Origin: Panorpa germanica
Lineage: Eukaryota > Arthropoda > Insecta > Mecoptera > Panorpidae
Length of the DNA stretch: 64,000 nt
Direction of reading: 5' to 3'
Assembly: GCA_963678705.1 (NCBI GenBank)
Contig: OY783215.1
Coordinates: 11,451,740 to 11,515,739, forward strand
The notes under the pieces were generated by a model, which was not told the origin of the DNA, made no database searches, and saw only the letters and a program-made list of their open reading frames with translations. Both the position numbers and the translations under genes were made by a program. Position 1 is the first letter of the stretch. Each line of letters starts with the position of its first letter. Shown here in pieces: positions 1 to 9,899 of this stretch.

Positions 1-240
1 CCTCGTCAGATATTATCTTGTGAGTATTCACTAGGACCCTTTCAGGTACGCTCTGGTCAGGATTTATTTCATGCCTTATTTGATATTCCTTTAGTCGGGA
101 CAGCGTTATGAATACCTGACCAGGATCCTGCCAGGCTAGTCCTTATGAGGTACACCTTACGAGTATCTGACTAGGACGCAGTCGTGCAACTTCTCATAAG
201 ACCTTGTCAGCGTCTGATCCGGGACGTAATGCATCTCGGC
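1..240. repeat. degenerate short repeat, GC-richer than its surroundings
   Basis: Variants of the word CTGACYAGGAY recur: the AGGA/GGGA core falls near 33, 59, 97, 122, 173 and 220, spaced about 25 or 50 bases apart except for one 38-base gap. This suggests a decayed tandem array of about 25-bp units entering from the left edge. The stretch is clearly richer in G and C than the DNA that follows. It could also be a fragment of an unknown element. No open frame of note. Confidence 0.35.
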
Positions 241-2319
241 ACAATTTCTTCTCGCTTATTTTAAAATTAACCTCTTTTTCCACTTCACCAATTTTTTCCC
301 GGGCCCGGAGACGTTTACCAACACACCTGGTAAACAGTAACATGTAACATGTGCATCTTATTTTTAAAATCTACATTTATCACAGTTTTTACCTCAGAAT
401 TTAGAAGCACTTTTATCAAGAAAATACGAGTAAGGTTCCCTCTTTCCCACTATGAGCGGTATTTAGTGATCGTATTAACATATCTTATCCATAACCCGGA
501 AAAAAGGAAACATGAAGGTCATAAAAAAATCGCAAGTCTGCACATTCCCATTTCTGCAATCCCCATTTCTTACGCTCCATCGTATAAACACTCGCCCATA
601 TAACAGAGTATCGTAAGTTAGTCAATTATATAAAGCAGAATTGCTACGTATGTATTTCAAATGATCTACTTGTTTGAGAAACATTAGCAAACTGAATAAC
701 TGGATGTCGAATAACATATGCTTCATTTAAGAAAACATATTCATAATACGACATATTAGGTTATGGCATATTTTCTCTTTTCAACCACTTTTCATCAACA
801 ATCTCTGTCATCGTATCACTCCCCAGGGAGTGTCACACCGTAAGATGGGGTTGACTGAGAAGGTTCTGAGACAAACTCAGCTTCAAAACATTGTTGCTTC
901 TGTAACTAATTAAAGCTACGTTTAACGTCTTACTTTTGTGTGAATATCTATCTATGTGTATGTGTTTTTGCGTAGATGTGTGTTAGTTTACTCGTCATGT
1001 TTATAGATGGCGTTAGGGTGAACGGGTAAACAACCCAATTACCGAGCGGCATGAAGATGTGAGTTATACAATACGTTATAAGGGGTGGTAAAGGTGTAAT
1101 GAATAAGTTTAAATACGTACAAAGTTTTAGAAGAGGGTTGTTTGTGTAAACTGTGTCCACAGGGACAGATTTTAAATGGAGTTTTTTCTTCTTTTGTTTA
1201 TAAATTTTTGTTTTTCTTATTATTAACTAAAATTTTTTATGATATGTTTTTTAAGATATAATTCATTATACGATAAATTTTATTTTTAGTTACTTTTTAA
1301 TATTCTTTCACTGAAAAATCCATGAACTGCTATTTTCTTTGTTGTTATCTTGAATTTGGTTGTGAACCATAACTGAATTGATCAGAACCTCAATAATTCA
1401 ATTATTTTTATTCAATTCGCAAGATTTTAGAAGTTATTATCGATTGAAATAATCCTTTTTTCTTTAATAATTAAAGAGGTAAAAAATTACATCAGTTCAC
1501 GACGTAATTGCTTCCTTTTACAACCACTGTTAAGTGTTTAAGTGCAAAAGAGATGCAGTATTAGACGTCAAAGCTGTAGCAGCTGTTACATCGACCCATA
1601 ATATACTCGTACATTTATTAACCAATATGTCAATATATTATTATAAAATCGATCCCTAAAAAATGAGTTCACAACCTAATTGAATCAGTAGCAAATCTGA
1701 ATCATCATCTGACATCTGAACTCGTCATTCATAGTATAAGGTGCACAACAAAATATATATAATTTAATAATTCTCCATATTTAAAACTTGGTGTCAATAT
1801 AGTTGCAGCGCTCATTTAAGTAGGCGTAAACTTATCTAACATAATACAGCACAGATGAAATATGAAATGTTATTTTGTAAACAAGAACCAGGGGTACCAC
1901 AAAAAATGATATTGAATTTAATACAACTTCAAACTTGAAAGTTATGGGCAAGAAACAGGTTAAAGGGGAACAGAAATTGCTTTAAGACCTTGGTGTGGTC
2001 CATAGGGATTGAATATATGCCTGGTATCTTTAGGGTTGAAACCAAGACATAAAGCAAGGGATGAAACAGTAATCTACGGAGACATGCTAAACACACATAC
2101 ACATATATACCGAAACACGGACAAGTTCTAAACAAAATGAGTAATGATGTAATTATTCAACAGTGTTTTCAGAATAAACATACGGGATAAATTAATTGTA
2201 TTTATTTTGTTTTACTTTTGGAATAAAATGTTTATAGAAAGTAACACTTCACTTTACTGTACATATAAATCAGAGCTTTTTGCAATTTTAGTTATTTGAA
2301 TAATATATAGTTAATACAT
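241..2319. other. non-coding AT-rich DNA
   Basis: No frame here has coding character, splice-site structure or a recognised domain. The longest ATG frames (about 60-85 codons) have random composition. No tRNA-like fold or tandem array was seen. Confidence 0.6.
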
Positions 2320-2412
2320 TAATTACGTCACAAATCAGGGGTGAGGGGTTTCCTAAAGTGTGACAAGATGTGACATGAGGGGGGGGGGGCGAGTCATTAG
2401 ATGTCACATCTA
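2320..2412 (+). repeat. G-tract / GTGACA dispersed repeat, copy 1
   Basis: Begins with ATTACGTCAC, then a GGGGTGAGGGG stretch, a GTGACAAGATGTGACA segment and a run of about 12 G. The same layout (ACGT(T/C)AC, G-tracts, repeated GTGACA) recurs near 28.1, 42.6 and 55.3-55.9 kb. It looks like the end of a dispersed transposon-type repeat. I saw no partner inverted terminus here. Confidence 0.5.
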
Positions 2413-3235
2413 ATCTAAAATTAGACTTAAAATATTAAGACCGAATACACTCTTTGGCGTTTGACATAATTACTTGAGCAATGCTATTCTGGTTGCAGAC
2501 CGCTCAGGCGTATTAATCCTAAATTAATTTGTTTAACTTTGCAGTTCGACATGAATTAAATTGAATGTAATTAATTGATTATAGAAAAATACATGAACAT
2601 TTCAATTGGCAATAAATACAAAAAATAAAGTTGCAAATGAAAAAAAAAGAATTACAAAATAAATAAAGTACACATAAAATATACAACCTCTCACGCATGT
2701 ACATATGTGTGGGTGAATACATATAAACATATATCGTTCACATAATGTAAATGGATTCTACAAATGAATAATAACTTATTGATTTTCTAATAAGTACTTT
2801 GTATATTTTTTTTTTTGTTAAATTTCAATTAAAATACATTTAACTTTTCCGTTGTAAATCGTTATTTTATTTTCAATAATTAATATAATTACTATTTTTA
2901 ATTCCAAATGTTTGTTTTTGATACAAATTTGTTTTTAATTACATTTTAATTTACTTAAGCACACATACACATACTTTTGTTTACATTTAAGACAGACAGC
3001 TGTTTACAAATAAATGTAATTCGACTAAAAAGTTCAATTTGTATATAAACTATTTATAATTAAAAAAAATTAATTACATTGTATGTTTAAGTAAATTATG
3101 TCACGTGTTGCGACATCGTTGTTATCGCAAAAGTATTTATTCTGTATCTAATTATATTAAACAAAATAAACAAAAAATGTTAGAAAGAAATAATAATGCC
3201 ACAGATGTCGCATTAAACGCAATGACGTATTGTTA
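2413..3235. other. non-coding AT-rich DNA
   Basis: Very AT-rich with several poly-A/T runs. No gene, RNA or element boundary recognised. Confidence 0.6.
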
Positions 3236-3655
3236 AAACATTTTGCAGTACAAACGTCGTGTGAATGGTTCTATATAAAATGTATGCGCTACTATTAGAG
3301 TGAGATCCCAGAGCCGGCATACACCACTGATTTTCTGATGACAACTGTTTTAAAACTTTTTACAAGAGGACAGATTGATCCAAGGGGCCAAACATCCCCT
3401 AAACCCAATCTTAATTCCGCTATGAGTAGGAGCGAGAGGTCATTATCCTTGCGCATGAGAGTGAGTGAGACATAAACCTTGATTACCTGATACTTGGAAA
3501 ATGGCCGCCTGGTCAAGTTAGCAGGTAGGCATACGATCATTGCACATACTAACACTACTCAATCTTACACATTTTGTTCATCAGAAAGTAAGTGATGTCT
3601 GCCGGCTCTGAGATCTTGGACTATATTTATTCACAATGCTGTGTGAACCCAGCCT
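3236..3655 (+). repeat. older repeat interrupted by a hAT-like MITE
   Basis: The left edge (TTTTGCAGTACAAACGTCGT, 3241-3260) is identical to 13243-13262. The right edge (GTGTGAACCCAGCC) is the reverse complement of the GGCTGGGT(T)CACAC word at 13158. The two loci therefore share a dispersed family with termini of the type GGCTGGGTTCACAC. At this locus a 300-bp hAT-like element lies between the two pieces. Confidence 0.45.
3309..3608. mobile_element. hAT-like non-autonomous element (MITE)
   Basis: Inverted termini: the left end reads CAGAGCCGGCATACACCACT and the right end is its reverse complement with few mismatches, with similarity continuing about 45 bp inwards (TTTCTGATGA on both sides). 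The flanking octamers TGAGATCC (3301-3308) and TGAGATCT (3609-3616) match at 7 of 8 positions. An 8-bp duplication and a CAGAGCCGG-type terminus fit the hAT superfamily. No transposase is encoded, and the 86-codon minus-strand frame crossing the element is not credible. The exact right end is ambiguous by two bases because the target and the terminus share letters. Confidence 0.6.
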
Positions 3656-3720
3656 TAGGAGAAAGGAAGGCGTATGTAGTCAAAGAAACGTGCTATCGTT
3701 GGCATTGGACAATTTAGTTG
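3656..3720 (+). repeat. fragment of dispersed repeat (LINE-like), copy A
   Basis: GGAAGGCGTATGTAGTC followed by AAACGTGCTATCGTTGG matches 17432-17515 with small changes. Related pieces lie at 58.03, 58.42 and 61.25 kb. See the copy at 58418 for the coding interpretation. Confidence 0.35.
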
Positions 3721-4275
3721 CTTCGGAGATCAACCCTTATAAAGCATGCCAATCTCTGTTGTTTTCATAGTAGACCTGAACTATTATTCACTATTAATGT
3801 AATACACATAATGTAATATACCAATCATAATGTCTCAAAGAAATCCTAGATCCGGGGCTGAATAAAACATAGTACAAAAATATTCAACAGCTTTTGCACA
3901 GGAAACACAATTCATACAAAACAGTTCCTTTTCTGTTACCGGATATTTCAATGCCAGTGACATACGGGAGATATTTTATATTCTTTACATGATAAGTTTT
4001 CAGATGAATGCTTTTCCTCATTGTAACATGTCTTCCTAACAATAGTGTCTTACTCGTATGAAACGAAGTACTAAGAGATGCAACATTGTAAGTAATATTA
4101 CTTCTCTAACTTATTCCTATAGTTTAAAGTTTTTACATTATAGACTACTTCAATATTAAATCATTTTATGTTGAAACATGCTATAACAAGATGTGACTAC
4201 GGCGGTATCATAGCCGAGATCGTAGTGATGGAAACTTTTTATTGTGGGACTAATTTCTCTTGCGGTGCGGTAGAA
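3721..4275. other. non-coding DNA between repeats
   Basis: No recognisable gene or element. Confidence 0.5.
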
Positions 4276-4278
4276 TAA

Positions 4279-4687
4279 TACCGTCACCACACGGGTCGAC
4301 CGATTGCCCCGAATCTGCCCGAACCGAATGAGAATGCAACTGCGTTGTTAGTGAGAAAACGTCCGTGTATACGAGTGAGAGAAAACACACAGTGCGAATG
4401 AAATAAAACTGATTTCAAACTGGTTTTGAGGACGTTTTGTACGACTATGTTTCTCGGTCGCAAGGCATACTTAGATACATGCTTCTGATGGTGACATCAT
4501 GAGCAGAGTATGTGCATAAATACTATTCAAAATTATATAAATACATACATATACGACACTATAAAATCCCCTATTATGCTATTGTTAAAAATTATATAGA
4601 GTCACGAAACATGGCTCGTGTTTCGTTTTCGTTGCAAACTTCGTTGCTCGGCTATTATGCTATCAGTTGACTCGTGTGCGGAGGATC
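4279..4687 (+). mobile_element. Harbinger-type MITE, copy 1
   Basis: This 409-bp copy is flanked by TAA on both sides (4276-4278 and 4688-4690). Its termini are decayed versions of the GGCCGTCYGCACAYGG end seen intact at 46315. Shared interior blocks include CCCCGAATCTGCCCGAAC, AAATCCCCTATTATGCTATT and ACATGGCTCGTGTTTCG. The 3-bp TAA/TTA target and GGCC-type terminus fit PIF/Harbinger MITEs. It is the most diverged and longest of the three copies. Short ORFs running through it are not genes. Confidence 0.75.
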
Positions 4688-4690
4688 TAA

Positions 4691-5161
4691 AGCTGCTCTC
4701 ACATTGGAACAACGACGAAAGCAATATTCCAGTTTTATGCACTCCTCTGCATACTCTGTTCCTTAATTTGGTTGCATTTCTGAGTTATTTGGGTATTGAA
4801 TCAGACAGACACTTCTACATATAACTTCGATATTTCAGAGATATCTGCCTAATGAACTGGATACTATCGGTAATCACAAATGCCTTTTATCAAAATTTTC
4901 ACATGAACAATGAAGGAGAAGAAGGCAATTTTTTTTTTTCATTTAACCTTTTCAAAATTATTTTTATAAATTTTATATGTTATTACAAATACTGCCCCAC
5001 GCTTTTATTATTAAATAATACGATAAATATCTGATTAGTATACATACTCGACTGTACTAATTATAGAACCTTTACTAACATTAAAAAACAATTAAAACAA
5101 AAACAAATAAAATGGCTAATCGCACTTTTCATCAAAATTATAAATAAACTAACTAAGTAAT
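4691..5161. other. non-coding DNA left of the LTR element
   Basis: AT-rich; nothing recognised. The AAAC at 5162-5165 is the left copy of the retrotransposon's target-site duplication. Confidence 0.6.
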
Positions 5162-5165
5162 AAAC

Positions 5166-5986
5166 TGTTGTAAGTTTATTCGAAGGCGGATGTTACACCT
5201 GACATCAATGTTGTAAAAAGAGGTCTGATGCTCGTTCTAGAAGGAGATTACTCAGCTTGCTAATACATCACGCAGTGTTGCTAGTTACTGGAAGTAGATT
5301 CTTCAGTTTGACGATCATCCACCTTCTTGAATTACTCACGTTGATAAGAATTAACTCTTTTAAGATGATTAATAGGATTCTTGTTAAGACGGTGTATTGT
5401 TGCAATTAGAGAATACTTGAGCGGCCTAAAGTATAACCTCGTTGCAACATACGACGGTTGAACAATTAGTATCTTTTTATTACTATTAATACAAACACTT
5501 TTATTAAAATATATCATTTATTCGTTGTAATATTATATCTGCTTACTTAATTACAATAGTATTTTATTAGATTAATGAAGATGTCAGATATAAAACAAAA
5601 TGTAATTCTAGTGTTATAATTTGATTAATAGTTAAAATGTGCTCACTATTGAATACTTAGATGTTACAATTGGAGTATTGTACGAACGAAGTACAATTAG
5701 TAAACACTTGGTTGAGACTCAGGAGAAGACTGACTTTCTGACTAGCGTGCAGATTAATATATAATGATTTATTTCACATCACAATGTGCCAATACTGAGT
5801 TACCAGCATTAAAACAATAGAAATCTCCACAGACCAGAGACAATATTTACAAGCGCTAAACTTAAACAATTATTCATTACAATATTAATACTAAAATTAA
5901 AGATAACATAATATAATTCTTATAAAATAAATAACATTTATATTAAAAATAGAAAGGATAAGTACGACTTATGCGTACTTACAACA
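5166..5986 (-). repeat. 3' LTR (left copy) with an anomalous outer edge
   Basis: Bases 5229-5986 match 9945-10702 almost perfectly and end in TTACAACA next to the polypurine region. The outer 60 bp differ. At 5209 there is TGTTGTAAAAAGAG, which parallels the true LTR end TGTTGTGAGTAAGG at 9900. It is preceded by CACCTGACATCA, which parallels the primer-binding site of the other end (CACCTGACACCA). A further TGTTGTAAGT at 5166 then abuts the AAAC target duplication. The inserted DNA thus ends at 5166, but a PBS-like block lies inside what should be plain LTR. Confidence 0.85.
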
Positions 5987-6160
5987 CCCTTCAACCCTAA
6001 AAAAGGAACGCATATTAAACAAAACATATGCGTTTCTTTCCAGGAAAAAGAAAAAGGAAGATAGGACGATATCGTACTATCACAACACCCCCTTCCAAAA
6101 AAAAAGGGACACGTATAAAAACAAAATATACGAGTTACAATTCTGGAAAAAAACAAAAAG
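5987..6160 (-). other. polypurine tract region, duplicated
   Basis: On the minus strand a purine-rich AGGGTTGAAGGG (5998-5987) abuts the 3' LTR start TGTTGTAAGTACG and is the expected plus-strand primer. A diverged copy lies 101 bp away: GGAAGGGGG (6096-6088) followed by TGTTGTGATAGTACG. The units are about 5955-6055 and 6056-6160, so the PPT and the first bases of U3 exist twice. The minus-strand frame continuing past the gag-pol stop through this region (hydrophobic, no ATG at its start) is probably not coding. Confidence 0.6.
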
Positions 6161-6225
6161 AGAAGCAAAGTGTCGACAACGATTCTGATCCCATCGTATA
6201 GAGTTAACACTGCTTCACAAAACAA

Positions 6226-8802
6226 TCATCCCTGACAAAATCCATCTAACACGTCAAGGTTTTGTTGATTGGTACAAAATCTCTTTAATCTATTTCTATT
6301 AACTACCTTATACTTTCTAGGTGAAAAAAGAGAATTGACCCTTTTATCAAAATTTAGTTTAAATTTTGGTTTATTACTAGTAAATTTATTTGTAGCTAAA
6401 TCAATCGTAGAAGAATATTTTGCACCAGTAAGTTGGTCTAGTATGTCAAGTACGAGGGGCAAAGGATAAACATCACTTGTCGTCTGCTCATTAAGTTTAC
6501 GATAATCGATTACAACGCAAAATTGTTTGTTCCTCGACGCATCTGCTTTTTTAGGTACCATTAACAGAGGTGCGTTAAACTGTGAGTCGCATTTTTCAAT
6601 AATGTTGTTAGCCAACAGTTCTTGAATATGCTTCTCAACAATTTCTTTATGCGCATGAGATAATCTATGCGGCTTAATGTTTACAGGGTTAGGTGAGTTA
6701 CTCAGTGCACTCGCACAAGATAACTTATCTACCGGGAAAAAAAATATGTTATTAAAATTATTACAGATTTCCATTAAATCTGTTAAGTATTTTGAATTAA
6801 CATTTGAAAAATCTATATTATTAAATAAAAGATGTCGTAAGGATCTTTTAGGATCGTTAGGATTTCTTTTCAAAAAATGGTAAAAATTAAATTTATTTAT
6901 TGGAATAATATCTGGTTTAAAATTGTCAAGTATTACATCTTTTGCTGAGGAATTAGTTATTGATATATAAAAAGTATTATTAACAGGATTAATTAATGCG
7001 TTGGCTAAAAAAACTTCAGGTAGCAATTCCTTGGCTACACAAACTCCTACCGTAGAACCCGACATAGGAATTAATTTCCTAGTACGTGCTGGAACTATGA
7101 TAATACTGTTTATGTTCAATAATGGGAATTCAAATATTTTGCCATGTTGTGAGAATTGTACGCTGTTTGTTTCCAAATTAATTACTGCTTTAAATGTACG
7201 TAAAATATCTAATCCTATGATTCCATCATGCTTAATGGGGAAATCCTCTGACACAACCTGAAAAGTATGTTTCGACCTAGAACTATCTAAAATTATAGAA
7301 GTTTTTAGTGAACCTAAAGTATAAGGCGTGCCTTCAGAGATTCCCTTTAATAACACTTTAGATGTACTATCTATTTTGATATTATTTTTTAAAATATTTT
7401 GTTTAATTAAAGAAATTTGAGAACCAGTGTCCAATAAAAATGATACAGTCTTTGCTTTGGCTGCGACTATTCTGAATTGAACAGTGTCAGCTGTTTGCTT
7501 GTCAATAACATTTTCATTGTTACAGTTAAAATTTGTTATATCATTGGTATTTTGTATTTCTTTAATCTCAATATTTTTATTTAAACTATTAAATTTACGT
7601 AAATGGTGATTATAAAAAGAACGTGAATTTTGTTTTGTATTTTTAGTAAAAGATACTTGAGGACCATCAGATTCAAGATGTCTCGATCTTTTACAATAAA
7701 CAGAAGGTTTTGAAAATACCGTATCTCTCCTACAAATATTAATTTGCGCGACAGGATATACCGTATCCGCATTTTCCTTCTTGATAAAACAATATTTCTC
7801 TAAATGACCATTTTTTTTACAATAGTTACAAAAAAAAGTTTTAAATTTTGTTTCGACTTCGTTAGCAAATTGTTCACTTGAAACTGGTTCACTACTAGAA
7901 ATAGAATGACTTGAATCTGTTTTAAATTCAACATGCCTTCTTCTTTCTAGAGTGCGCCACCGTGTTTCAAGAAAATTCGTAAAATCATTTAGGGTTGGTA
8001 ATTCAGAAGTATTTCTGTTTTCCCATTCCTTTAATGTGTTAAAATCTAACTTGGTCTTTAAAAAATGTATAAAAATAAAATCTGAATGATTAGAATATAT
8101 TCCCAACTCGGTTAATGCTCTAATCGATTCATTAATTTCGTCTAAAAAATTTTTGATATTAGTTTCTGATTCTAAACGTATAACATTGTAGTTTATTAAA
8201 TTGTTCAAACAGGTTTCAATAAGTGCTACCTTGTTATCATAACGTTTACAAAGGATGTTCCAAACAATTTCATAATTATCGTTTGTTAAAGGATAATTCT
8301 TTATGAGTTTGAGTGGTTCTCCTGTCAAATTTAATTTTAAATAATGCATTTTTTCAATGTTTGATAGTTTGCTATTATTACGAATTAAATTTGTAAACAA
8401 TTCCATGAAACTTTGCCAATTAGTATATTCTCCATCAAAAACGGTTAGTTGCATTGGACTTAAGTTCAGATTTTTTATTGAATCTATGCTTTTTGAGTCG
8501 TCTACAATATGTGTATCATTCTCAAATGTTTGCTTATAATTCAACAAGTAAATAAGAGTGTCGTCATAAATACTTTCAACTTCCATAGACTTACTAACGA
8601 TAGCCGTAGCTTCTTCATTTTTTAGAATTGGAAGCAGTGCTTCTACGATACTACTATATTTAACCCAAGCTTTATCTAAGTTTCTGATTTTTAATTCAAC
8701 TATTGTTAAGGATGTTGATTGGACTTCTAAATTTTTTGAAAACTCATTAATTAGATTGATTGTATTCTCAACTAATGTGAGGGAATGAACGTTCGGTGCC
8801 AT
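6226..8802 (-). CDS. gag-pol: Gag-Pol polyprotein, truncated in reverse transcriptase
   Basis: 858 codons, uninterrupted. Residues about 115-290 are an alpha-rich Gag domain with VFDGEYTNWQSFMELF and HYLKLNLTGEPLKLI, which I recognise as DUF1759-like (typical of BEL/Pao Gag). A zinc knuckle C-X2-C-X4-H-X4-C occupies residues 325-338. A second, decayed knuckle lies near 370. An aspartic protease has its active-site DTG at 458-460 and IIGLDIL at 528-534. Reverse transcriptase begins near 705, with VIDYRKLNEQ, YPLPLVLDILDQL and the first catalytic Asp in STIDLA (801). It then jumps to a basic tail of about 55 residues ending at 858. The YxDD box, RNase H and integrase are absent. The tail may be the original C-terminus of integrase, joined by an in-frame deletion of roughly 2-2.5 kb. 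No separate gag stop or frameshift is present. No env frame. Confidence 0.9.
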   Translation of the reverse strand: MAPNVHSLTLVENTINLINEFSKNLEVQSTSLTIVELKIRNLDKAWVKYSSIVEALLPILKNEEATAIVSKSMEVESIYDDTLIYLLNYKQTFENDTHIVDDSKSIDSIKNLNLSPMQLTVFDGEYTNWQSFMELFTNLIRNNSKLSNIEKMHYLKLNLTGEPLKLIKNYPLTNDNYEIVWNILCKRYDNKVALIETCLNNLINYNVIRLESETNIKNFLDEINESIRALTELGIYSNHSDFIFIHFLKTKLDFNTLKEWENRNTSELPTLNDFTNFLETRWRTLERRRHVEFKTDSSHSISSSEPVSSEQFANEVETKFKTFFCNYCKKNGHLEKYCFIKKENADTVYPVAQINICRRDTVFSKPSVYCKRSRHLESDGPQVSFTKNTKQNSRSFYNHHLRKFNSLNKNIEIKEIQNTNDITNFNCNNENVIDKQTADTVQFRIVAAKAKTVSFLLDTGSQISLIKQNILKNNIKIDSTSKVLLKGISEGTPYTLGSLKTSIILDSSRSKHTFQVVSEDFPIKHDGIIGLDILRTFKAVINLETNSVQFSQHGKIFEFPLLNINSIIIVPARTRKLIPMSGSTVGVCVAKELLPEVFLANALINPVNNTFYISITNSSAKDVILDNFKPDIIPINKFNFYHFLKRNPNDPKRSLRHLLFNNIDFSNVNSKYLTDLMEICNNFNNIFFFPVDKLSCASALSNSPNPVNIKPHRLSHAHKEIVEKHIQELLANNIIEKCDSQFNAPLLMVPKKADASRNKQFCVVIDYRKLNEQTTSDVYPLPLVLDILDQLTGAKYSSTIDLATNKFTSNKPKFKLNFDKRVNSLFSPRKYKVVNRNRLKRFCTNQQNLDVLDGFCQG

Positions 8803-9117
8803 TGTACTTAATTAAAGTTATATATAATATACAGACTAAAGATTATTTTGTACCAATAAACGACTCTCCGAAAAATAGGATTCTGACAAGGAAAAATTGT
8901 TAGCGAAAACAGTAACTCACAGGAAATTTCCGATGGGGCTCAGACGTTGCAGTTGTAACAGGAAGGTAGTCTCTCTGATTGAACAGACTGCTATCTAACT
9001 GCTTCAGCTCTTTACTTCTCCTTTTCAAAATTCCCTCTCGTTCAAAAAAAGATGTTGTTCTAAAAAAATATTAACATAAATTAGTATAATTGTGGAAACA
9101 ATTATAAAAAAATATTA

Positions 9118-9465
9118 TAGTAAATATGCAAAAGTATTGGATATAATACTAAAAAAAATTAATAGCTTCAATGACAAACAATGATGCTACAAAAATACTT
9201 AGGTTATAGCAAATATTCAAAAGTATTGAATATAATACTAAAAAAATTAATAGCTTCAATGACAAACAATGATGCTACAAAAAAAGTTAGGTTATAGCAA
9301 ATATTCAAAAGTATTGAATATAATACTAAAAAAAATTATAACCTCGTTAATAATGATGCTAATAAAAAATACTTAGATTATAGCAAATATTCAAAAGTAC
9401 TGAATATAATACTAAAAAAAAATCATAGCTTCATTAGTAACGTTGCTATTCAAAAAAAATACAAT
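9118..9465. repeat. tandem repeat, four units of 86-89 bp, in the leader
   Basis: Units start at 9118, 9207, 9295 and 9381, each with TAGYAAATATKCAAAAGTA followed by GATATAATACTAAA or AATATAATACTAAA, an A-run, AATAGCTTCA and AATGATGCTA. The outer units are more diverged than the inner ones, as expected from unequal crossing or slippage during reverse transcription. Confidence 0.9.
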
Positions 9466-9879
9466 TATCAATTTATAGTAATAATTATATACAAAAAAAA
9501 AGATACTGTCTTATTATACTTAAAGATTTTCTTATCAGTGATTATGATCTATAAACAGCTGTGTGCAGGGCTCTGGACGCGACCAACATCGATTTAGATT
9601 ATTCCATGTGTTCTAGAAGCATCCATCCATTCGCATGGCGGCAAAAGATTTCTTTTTTTCTGGTTCGGCGGGCTGTAGTTTTGCATCCACCGGACTTGTA
9701 GAAAAATTATGTGAAATACAGATGAATTGACGTTCTATCTCGTACTCTTCGGCAATTTTTGGAAATAATCCATCGGCGTAGTGGCATCCAGATTAATTGA
9801 TCTGCATCCAGGTGTAGAATATATAGAAAAATTTTTTGGGCGTACCTCTTGGATATTTATGTGTAGGAATATCTCTTCG

Positions 9880-9897
9880 AGACCCCACCTGACACCA
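9880..9897 (-). promoter_or_regulatory. primer-binding site (tRNA-Leu-like)
   Basis: On the minus strand TGGTGTCAGGTGGGGTCT follows the 5' LTR after two bases (AA). It would pair with a tRNA 3' end of the form ...CCACCTGACACCA. The CCTGAC-A-CCA acceptor end fits insect tRNA-Leu, whose 5' end is GTCAGG. The plus-strand text just beyond (CTTCGAGACC) also resembles a T-loop, so pairing could extend past 18 bases. Confidence 0.8.
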
Positions 9898-9899
9898 TT

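Larger units (their letters stand above)
8803..9899 (-). other. retrotransposon 5' leader (untranslated)
   Basis: Lies between the PBS and the gag-pol start and has no open frame of note. It contains the four-unit tandem repeat at 9118-9465. At about 1.1 kb it is long, so packaging or translation signals may sit here; nothing specific was recognised. Confidence 0.7.

Noticed and set aside
3295..3555. 86-codon minus-strand frame
   Set aside because: It runs across the hAT-like MITE including its terminal repeat, with no protein family resemblance.
5166..5210. Possible tRNA gene suggested by TTCGAA next to CACCTGACATCA
   Set aside because: No cloverleaf can be drawn; spacing between the T-loop-like word and the CCA-like end is too long. 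Treated as part of the LTR-edge anomaly.
5332..5517. 61-codon minus-strand frame, identical at 10048-10233
   Set aside because: It is simply the same LTR segment present twice, with random composition.
5938..6225. 95-codon frame directly after the gag-pol stop
   Set aside because: It continues in frame from the stop with no ATG at its start and overlaps the polypurine region and LTR. Its hydrophobicity comes from the T-rich minus strand. No env-like features.
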